Positions 56,965 through 64,000 of a stretch of DNA of 64,000 nucleotides are shown here, piece by piece. The notes beneath the pieces are model-generated. The model saw only the letters and a program-made list of their open reading frames with translations. It was not told the origin of the DNA and did no database searches. Numbering within the stretch: position 1 is the first letter of the stretch; each line of letters begins with the position of its first letter. The position numbers and the translations under genes were made by a program. The DNA is taken from positions 558,001 through 622,000 of the forward strand of contig JAWZYV010001807.1 of assembly GCA_038373885.1 (NCBI GenBank), given 5' to 3'. The stretch comes from Cheiracanthium punctorium. Lineage: Eukaryota > Arthropoda > Arachnida > Araneae > Cheiracanthiidae.

Positions 56965-58157
56965 GGATTTCTGTCGGAGGATAGTATAGCACCATCGCAT
57001 GAATTATGAACAATTCATGTTGCCATTCACAGTTGGAGTCTGTTCAAAACCACCCGATTTCTCGTTTGACAAAATGAACGAATATTTTCTGAACTCGATT
57101 GAAATCATGAAATGAAATATCAAAGTGCTGAAACGTCAAACTGTTTCGAACTATTAGCTGACACATACTGAGTCAGAAACGAACTCGAATTATTTCTCTT
57201 TGAATCGAGCCTGAACTCACTTCGTTCGGACTAAAGGCTTGTATGGACTATATGTCAAGCAGGAACTCTATGTGAATTCATAAACTAAGCGGCCTGAAAT
57301 AATGAAGTGTTTCGAACTTTAGGCTTGCCTTGAATAAGAGTCTGCTTTGAACATTTTTTCTATTCTAAGAGTCATTGATGAAATCAAACAACGTCAAAGA
57401 TGGAAGATCAGACTATACCGATCTGACAGCTGATAATTTATTGACTCATCATAAACAAACACAAATTGTTTCTTTTTCAATCGAGATTGCACTACTTATA
57501 TTGGACATGTGTTTAACACCTTTCTCACAAAATTAAAGGGACAAGTCATAAATGAATTTTCACATCACAGCTGAAACGCCCAACTTTTACGAACTTCTAA
57601 ACTGGGACTGAAGCAAGAACTGTTTTCAGAAACCAAGCCTGAAACAATGCATCGTTTCGGACTTTAGGCTTAGGTTGGATAACAGTCCATTTTGAACTCT
57701 TGATGTTCTTTTCAAAGATGATGATACGATAGAATATTAATTCAAAAAGAGCGAGTCGTTTATGAACTTTTACAATTTTCCAGCTGAAACACCACAGTTT
57801 CGAACTTTCTAGCTGGGATGTGTTCCGAGTCAAAAACGAACTCCAATATTTTTTTTCCTCCTATAATTGAGCTTGAGCTGCTTCAAGTTCGAACTGTAAG
57901 CTCATATTGATTAAGAGTCAAGTATGAACACTAGGATCTCAATGACTGAACCTGAAATAGTACAATGTTATGGACGTTGGGTTTAGATTGAGTTATGAGT
58001 CTGCTTTGAACTCTATTTTTTGACCATTTTATGATACTGTATACTTAATTGGAAAATCTTTTGGAAATAAAACAAAATTTTTAACAGATAAAATGTCTCG
58101 TGTATTTATTTTTCAAATTTCTTATTTAATTGTGTCAATATTAGTTTTTAAGCAAAA
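56965..58157 (+). repeat. 3' region of the 187-residue gene, copy 2 of the duplicated segment
   Basis: Pair of 196-1368, same orientation, 56.8 kb apart. It has the same three diverged units with GCTGAAACR...TTTCGAAC and GAGTCTGCTTTGAAC landmarks. The match fades after about 58157 where the first copy continues into an unrelated dispersed repeat. Confidence 0.7.
58066..58071 (+). promoter_or_regulatory. Putative polyadenylation signal AATAAA
   Basis: Located about 1.1 kb after the stop codon of the 187-residue gene, within GGAAATAAAACAAAATTT, also kept in the other copy at 1274. Confidence 0.45.
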
Positions 58158-58361
58158 AAATCTCATGTTGGCATCACATGACTTTCTGGTACGTCTATCA
58201 TATTATACACTTTGTACTGAAGTTTGGAGATTTCTGGCCAAATTTAAGGAATATCCCCAAGCTGGGTTCAGTTTTATTCTAAATAGCAACATTTTTCAGA
58301 TTTCCTTTTTCCAATTTCTGCTTTATCAGCCTTCACTCTACTGTGTTTGTAGTTGGTAAAA

Positions 58362-58363
<2 letters not shown>

Positions 58364-58397
<34 letters not shown>
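58364..58397. repeat. 34-base T run
   Basis: Followed by GTTTGTTGTTGTTG. It directly precedes the GTGCTATTTCG repeat block at 58418, so it may be the A tail of a retroposed unit lying to the left on the minus strand, or simple slippage. Confidence 0.9.
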
Positions 58398-58398
<1 letters not shown>

Positions 58399-58417
58399 TT
58401 TGTTGTTGTTGTTTTTA

Positions 58418-58810
58418 GCACTAGGGTGCTATTTCGTTCTGTCCTAAATTTTTAATTACGCGACTTTGACGAAATGATTTGTAGACAGGTTTTGTAGACA
58501 TGAACTGTCATGTTGAAGATCTTTTCAAATGTGTTTGCCAGATAACGCGGAGGTGAGGGGGGATTAAAATCTTGAAAGTCCCACAAGGTTTGCAATTTTT
58601 TATAATAATGATCTTCATGTTTGCTGCCAAAAATAACTACAAAACCAAACTAAGATTGGTGATATCTTCCGAATTTGGTTAAGAACTAGAAAATTATACT
58701 TAGAATATGCCTGGCGAAACAGTTTTAGTAGACGATTTTAAGATAGATTTCAATTCCAAAGATGTGTTTTATGGAAAAAAGGAGAAATATACGGCATACT
58801 AACGAATAGT
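58418..58810 (+). repeat. Decayed repeat, relative of 40047-40560
   Basis: Shares GTGCTATTTCGTT, TTGGTGATATCT, AAATTTGGTTA, GTTTTAGTAGRCGATTTTA and GTTTTATGGAA in the same order as 40.0-40.5 kb, with a 1.6-fold shorter spacing. One GDFxID-like motif is readable near 58720. Confidence 0.55.
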
Positions 58811-58870
58811 GATATACATTCCAACTAAATAGAATAAGGAAAGAGAATAGGGAAGACGCATGGGAAGACA

Positions 58871-59239
58871 ACTTTTTGACGACAGCTGGCTGTCGTCAAA
58901 AAAGGGTCTCTAGATTTGTGGCACGCGATGAACGTTTCGATCATTCGCCATCTTGGTGGTAGTTAAGTAGAGCGATGGCAATGGCTGTCCTTTTTTCAGC
59001 ATTCGGCAATCTGTCCAGCTGTTCCCGCATTCTTCCATTTTTCAGCAGATGTCAGTGCTGTTAAAAATAATCGTGACAATTTTTTGACGGGAAATGACGT
59101 GCTAAAAAGTAAGTGATTCTCGTGGATCTATGACCCTCGCAACTATTTTTATAGAAATCAAATCTATTCTTCGTGACTGGCAACAGTCAAAACGTCAGAG
59201 TTTGGTGTTCCCAGAGCGGGAACACTGCACGTTAAAGGG
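58871..59239 (-). mobile_element. TTAA MITE, copy G, with an internal hairpin at one end
   Basis: The right edge reads GTTCCCAGAGCGGGAACACT and GCACGTTAAAGGG before TTAA (59240-59243), i.e. the CCCTTTAACGCGCAG end in reverse. The left edge has TTTTTGACGACAGCTGGCTGTCGTCAAAAAAGG, a hairpin as in copy A, and lacks the other terminus. Confidence 0.85.
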
Positions 59240-59368
59240 TTAAAAGCCTAGATACCACGTTATACCACGAAACGTGTGGAACGAACTTGATTGCGATATG
59301 GAAGATTAAATGTTTGTCCTGCAACAAACAGGGAAACATTAAACACTTGATTGAAAAAAAAAACACCT

Positions 59369-59370
<2 letters not shown>

Positions 59371-59433
<63 letters not shown>

Positions 59434-59438
59434 TATAT
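59371..59438. repeat. TA dinucleotide microsatellite
   Basis: Uninterrupted TA units from about 59376 to 59427, then a short imperfect continuation. Confidence 0.97.
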
Positions 59439-60186
59439 TTAATTTCGCGCATTACTTATTCTAATGTGTAATAGTTCTGAAAATATGAATATTTTAAATC
59501 CAGTCATTCATTTGTGCTAATCTGGTATAAACAGGTAGTACAATGAATCTTTGAATTCTTGAATTTTCTAAGTTTTGAGCTTTGAGGTTCTTTCACAAAC
59601 ACACCAACACAAAGATTCGAAGTTTTCGCTCCTTTTCAATTCCTGCTTTTATCTCCCTCCCCACACCCCCTTTCTTTTTTTCCAAAGAAAATTGAGAGCG
59701 GGCGTGATTGTAAGAAAAAATAATGAGCGGCCTGAAAAGTAATATTTCTTTTTTCCCGTTATAAGTACCTATATATTTTTGTAATAGAAATATCGGGATC
59801 TGGAGACAGTACATGAAAAACGATTTATGCTGCAGTAGTGTCAGATTGCCTCTCATTTTATCCGAGGCCAAATCTTGTTTCGAAACTGGATATTTCGGGA
59901 GGCTAAAAATAAGTGCTTTATACAGTGTGGCACAGATGCAATTTGGGCTTAGTCTCTCCCTTTCCCCATGCTGCCCTGTGATTTCTGTAGCAATCCGAGC
60001 TGCAAATATTTCATTTCAAGTGATGCTTTATATCTGGAGAAATGTGTGTGTGAACTAAGGAGTGAGAAACCTCTTTCTGAAACACTCTATGAAATTTTAA
60101 ATGTTCAGGTTGTCTCATCTGTAGAAAGTACGGAGGAATTAAAGTCAGATTATTGATCGTTGCTATGATGAATATAACGAACTCCT
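59439..60186 (+). other. No firm gene; small cysteine-containing frame at 59968-60156
   Basis: The 62-codon frame at 59968-60156 starts MLPCDFCSNPSC and later has CVC and an acidic end. It is preceded by a strong pyrimidine tract (CTCTCCCTTTCCCCATGCTG). It may be a degraded exon of a zinc-binding protein, but it is short and unpaired, and I do not call it a gene. Confidence 0.3.
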
Positions 60187-60190
60187 TTAA

Positions 60191-60605
60191 CCCTTTAACG
60201 CGCACACCAGACTCTGACGTTTTGACTGTTGCCAGTCACGAAAAATAGATTTGATTTCTATAAAAATAGTTGCGGATGACATCGCTCCACGAGAATCCTT
60301 TACTTTTTAGCACGTCATTTCTCGTAAAAAAATGGTCTCGATTATTTTTAACAGCACTGACATCTGCTGAAAAATGGATGAATGCGATAACAGCTGGATA
60401 GATTGCCCAATGCTGAAAAAAGGGCCGCCGTTGCCATCGCTCGACTTAACTACCAGCACAGCCAGTTGTCGTCAAAAAAAGAGGTCTCTAGATCTGTAGC
60501 ACGCGATGAACGTTTCGATCGTCCGCCATCTTGCTGGTAGTTAAGTCGAGCGATGGCAACGGCTGCCCTTTTTTCAACATTGGGAAAGGGTTGCGCCTCA
60601 AGGGG
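60191..60605 (+). mobile_element. TTAA MITE, copy H, full length
   Basis: TTAA at 60187-60190 and 60606-60609. It starts CCCTTTAACGCGCACACC and ends GCGCCTCAAGGGG. The usual TTCCCGCTCTGGGAACACC segment near the left end is partly missing. The two internal GATGGCAACGG-type stretches face each other around the GACGACAACTGGC block. Confidence 0.9.
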
Positions 60606-60609
60606 TTAA

Positions 60610-62996
60610 TACCGTTAAATCACACAGATTGAGAAAAAGAATATTGTCGCAAATGGTTGACGGCATAATAGAAAAGTACCATTAAAAGATTATTTTATTA
60701 AAAACATTTCATTACTTTAACTACTTCCTCACATGTTTCTGAAGTTTACTTTGAAAACCATTTATTCAATTTAGAACATTCGTTAGCAGTTAGACTGAAA
60801 ATATTCTCAAGGCATTTGCAAATATTATTATAAAAAGATATCCAAACATGTAACTATTCACAAAAAAATATAATCATTGAAGAAAATAAGTACCATTTCT
60901 TTTCTAAATATTATATACTTGTCTTTTTATTTTTTACTCACATGGAGAACGAGCAAACGACCTATTCGTTTTTCACCTTACCCATAGCTATTCATTTACA
61001 ATATTTTGGAATTTCAGGGTTGGTTACTTGTACTATACAGATATCAACAGCAATGGTCATAAAAATAAAGTAATAAAATATTTACAAAAATTAACTTGCA
61101 TGCAAGCTATGAATTTTGAGACATATGAAACAAACTTGGCCAACTTTTTTCAATTTCTTTTGCCTCATTAGTACCACTTCTGTTGGTCCCGTTGAAACTT
61201 CTTAAATTTACATAAAAAATAGTCCACTTTAAACAAACTTTTATTACTGTTGTTATTATTATTTTCATAATTTTTAATAGTTAAGAAATTATGGATACAT
61301 GGAGTGCCATTCTGCTTCAAAGTTGTGGTGTTAGCTACAATGGCAAAAGATAGGTATGACAGATGAGTAATGAAAGACTGCTAAGTCTTTTCATAAACCA
61401 GCTGACGTAATTCATACCTTCAACAACTGGGGGAAATTAATAATGTAGTTTAAAACTCTTTGCATAGAGATTTAGAATTAATTATCGCGTTTTGACTTTG
61501 CGCACAAAGAGTACGGAACAAGGTCGCGACGAACATTTTAACTCACTTAATTTTGTCTTGTTGATCCCTCTGCAAATTTTGAAGGAAAAACAAAAAGGTA
61601 TTAAATATGTTAGTTAATGTGTAGGGAAGGAATTTTGTTCGTCCAAAATGCTAAGCCTTGGTTCTTTCAAAGATAATAATTTCTCCGTTAACCCATTTCG
61701 GATGGATTTTGCGTTTACACAAATTAAAGGAAAAATTGTTTTCAAGAAATAAAATTTTGAATTTAAAAGTTACGTTTATAGCTAAAGAACACTCCAGAAA
61801 GCTGGTTTTAAGATTAAAATTAATTGAATCCTTTAATAAAATCACACTTATACGAAAATAGTACGCGAGTTTCAGATTTTTCAAAAACTACACTGCTACT
61901 TTTACGCGAGTAATAGTACGCGAATAATACGTTAAATAGTGCACAAGTTTCAGATGGTTCAAAAACTACACTATAGTTAAGAAATTATAGGTACAGGGCT
62001 GGGATTTCCTACTGCATAGCTGTGTTTGTGTTTTCAAAAACTTATTTTCATTTCTTTATGATTACAAGTGCTATAACAAGAGAACAAGTTTTAATTAATT
62101 ACTCAATTTTAATTTAATATTCGTCCTTAGCTGACAGCCAAAATTTGAAACAGTAGCTGACATAGTTAGACTTTAACATTAAAAATAACTTATTTATCAT
62201 CCGTTAAAGCTGGACAAAAATTTGAAGAGTGAAATGTCCTTTTCAATAATGCGTTTTATGAAATAAGAAAATTCTTTGTGAAATAAAGGAAGGCTATGTA
62301 AAACTAACAAGTATTTTGCAATTAGTACATCAATATACTGTTTGGGAGGAGAAATGTTAAATTCAAATTTTCTTGGCGTTGTTTTATCTAAAATATTTGT
62401 TCATCATAAAATATACACTGTATTATCTTTTACGCTTTTTTTTTAACGACGGTATAAAAGTAATGGCAAAAAAAAATATTTCCGATCTTTATTTTATCAA
62501 TTTGTAAAATTTCTTTTTTGAGAATATTTACACCTGTTGTACATATTCATTTGCTACTTTGTTGGCCCTCTTTTCCCCTAAAAATTTTGTTGAATAGGAA
62601 TGTACACTGGATTATCTTTTTACACTTTTTTAGCGGTGGTTCATTTCAACCGTTGGAGTTGCACCAAATGTTCCTTGCACACTACCTTACGCAGGGCCGT
62701 GCGGTAGATTTTCTCAGTATGATGCGAGTCTTCAAAATGCCGCCTCTTCAGTATAAAGGGGGGTAAGCGGTTCACCCTCCCCCTCCCCTAAAAAAAATTA
62801 ACATGAAATCCATTAATTTTTCATTTTTAACGAAAGGATTACATTTAATCTCATCCCCCGTTAAAGAAAATCTGTGTACGCCACAGCACCCCTTAAATGT
62901 CTCTTCCTTAAAATAAATGCTCATTATGATTTAAAAGCAAAACTACACAAAATGTACAAACGCTATATTTATTTTACTAACATTAACAACAAACTA
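60610..62996. other. No recognisable gene
   Basis: AT-rich. GTACGCGAGTTTCAGATTTTTCAAAAACTACACT and a similar stretch recur about 85 bp apart at 61861-61975, a small tandem duplication. A C-tract patch with TGTACGCCACAGCACC lies near 62780-62895. No domain-bearing frame seen. Confidence 0.45.
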
Positions 62997-63501
62997 TTGG
63001 GTTGGCAACAAAGTAATTGCGTTTTTCCGTATGTCAATATTTCGCCTGGCCAAAACTACTGAAGTTAATTATGCGAAATTTGGCACGTACGTGAGTTCTT
63101 CAACATAGGTGCTAGATCAGAGAGCATTTTCCAAAATTCGTAATCTTAGGGGGGGGGGGGGTAAGGGGCCAAAAAGTTCTTTTCACATATCCCGCGTGAT
63201 CTCAAATAAAAATAGAGATATCCGTGAAATTCTTTCTGTAAAATACAGCAGTCACGAATACCTAAAAATTAATTTCAGGACATTTTTAATATTGTCCTCT
63301 AAGGAGGATAGAAGCGAAAAAAGGGGGAGGGTGGCCATCTTTTATGGACGAAAAAAATACTGCCTGTAAAATTCTTTCTTTAAAATGTAACAAATATGAA
63401 TCGTATGTTCAGGCACAGCTTACCTGTAATTAAAAACTTGTTGAAAAATTATTTACTTGAATTTTATACCAGAAAAAGCAATTACTTTGTTGCCAACCCA
63501 A
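62997..63501. mobile_element. Mariner-type MITE, 505 bp
   Basis: Flanked by TA (62995-62996, 63502-63503). Ends are 24-bp perfect inverted repeats starting TTGGGTTGGCAACAAAGTAA and reaching ATTGC. Ends of this GGTTGGCAACAAAGTAATTGC type are those of mariner elements. No transposase; a G run at 63150-63163. The interior is shared with the older copy at 20229-20699. It lies immediately after the hAT stop codon on the minus strand. Confidence 0.92.
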
Positions 63502-63503
63502 TA

Positions 63504-64000
63504 TTATAATTTTACTCTTCTAACTTTAGCAAATTCTTGGATTAGGGATGTGTAGTCTAGAATAGCAGCCAATGTTGATTCACTAGAAATTATTGACAGG
63601 TTTCTTAATTTTGTTTGGCTTATTGAACTTCTTCGATAAGTTTTGATTAATTTTAATTTAGATAAACTTCTTTCCCCACTAGTGACTGACACTGGGAGTG
63701 TTAGCAAAGTTCTCAATGCTATGACAGTATTTGGATACAAAGAAATTAAATTATTTTTGCACAAATATTTTAAAACATCTAAAGGTTTCATTAAATATGG
63801 CAGCATTCTAGATACATCACGTAATTCTTCTTGTAGAGCACTCTCATTAATGTCAGATTCATTTTTGATCGAAAGTATTGACTGGAGATTGATACAGTTC
63901 TTTTCTGGCGTTTTGTCATCAATATCTCTGAGTTTTAAAATATCATATAAAAACTTAAAATTTTTGTTATGGGTTTCCAGAAGCGTGAATCGTTCATTTA
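63504..64000 (-). CDS. hAT-family transposase, C-terminal part, continues beyond the window
   Basis: The minus-strand frame is open from the window end down to TAA at 63504-63506, about 164 codons. Near its C-terminus it has LPVSVTSGERSLSKLKLIKT and then a RSSISQTKLRNLSIIS stretch. This is the hAT dimerisation domain (LP...S.A/GERxFSxLKxIKxxxRSxM...RLxxLxxxxI), close to the ZMYM-like group used by many arthropod hAT genes. hAT transposases cut and paste elements with 8-bp target duplications. There is no stop or shift in the visible part. Downstream it ends two bases from a mariner-type MITE, so the hAT terminal repeat is not visible on this side. Whether the upstream DDE part and BED/TTF zinc finger are intact cannot be seen. 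Confidence 0.85.
   Translation of the reverse strand, partial: NERFTLLETHNKNFKFLYDILKLRDIDDKTPEKNCINLQSILSIKNESDINESALQEELRDVSRMLPYLMKPLDVLKYLCKNNLISLYPNTVIALRTLLTLPVSVTSGERSLSKLKLIKTYRRSSISQTKLRNLSIISSESTLAAILDYTSLIQEFAKVRRVKL

Noticed and set aside
56589..57000. Minus-strand open frames of 120 and 79 codons
   Set aside because: They lie opposite the 187-residue plus-strand frame, lack domains, and the plus frame has the plausible protein features (membrane span, basic tail).
1..64000. CRISPR array, rRNA genes, operons or prokaryotic promoters
   Set aside because: No regularly spaced short repeats with unique spacers, no rRNA-like sequence, and the content is typical of a eukaryotic repeat-rich region.

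Overview
The window looks like repeat-dense, AT-rich intergenic DNA of an arthropod, most plausibly a chelicerate such as a spider. The grounds are an intact Tc1-type transposase of a kind I associate with spider genomes, a Ty3/gypsy element with arthropod-type domain order, many TTAA-target and TA-target MITEs, tRNA-derived SINEs, and no operon-like or prokaryotic signals. The species assignment is inference from family recognition, not from a search.

Layout. 1-1368: the 3' end of an unrecognised gene and its long 3' region, repeated at 56.8-58.2 kb, where the whole 187-codon reading frame is present (56401-56964). 2-24 kb: mostly sequence with no recognisable gene, containing an old TTAA MITE, three SINE-like tRNA-derived copies, tandem duplications, a decayed mariner-type MITE and a GC-richer island with an LTR-like tail. 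25-29.5 kb: two inverted copies of the same subterminal-repeat-rich end enclose a complete Tc1 element (27423-28822) with an intact 343-residue DD34E transposase. 32.7-40 kb: a TTAA MITE, tandem arrays and a very large imperfect palindrome (about 34990-39880). The palindrome carries two later insertions, a SINE-like unit with a tRNA-like sequence and an hAT-like non-autonomous element, each confirmed by an empty site in the opposite arm. 40-48 kb: decayed transposon pieces, a composite TTAA unit (MITE + 490-bp passenger + MITE) with a nearby paralogous empty site, a decayed Tc1-like transposase, an hAT-type MITE and a dispersed repeat shared with 1.4-2.0 kb. 48.5-55.6 kb: a Ty3/gypsy retrotransposon on the minus strand, bounded by two LTRs, interrupted by a piggyBac-type MITE and a second, broken Tc1 copy, and carrying substitutions at reverse transcriptase and integrase catalytic positions. 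58-64 kb: more TTAA MITEs, a TA microsatellite, a mariner-type MITE and the C-terminal part of an hAT-family transposase that runs off the end.

How it fits together: almost everything recognisable is a mobile element, often nested, and many insertions can be dated relative to each other. Intact copies that could supply activity are the Tc1 at 27.4-28.8 kb and possibly the hAT gene at the end. The one candidate non-transposon gene is the duplicated 187-residue membrane/cysteine-tail protein. The least usual structures are the large foldback-like palindrome, the composite TTAA element with a passenger, and the duplicated unknown gene with an internally iterated 3' region.
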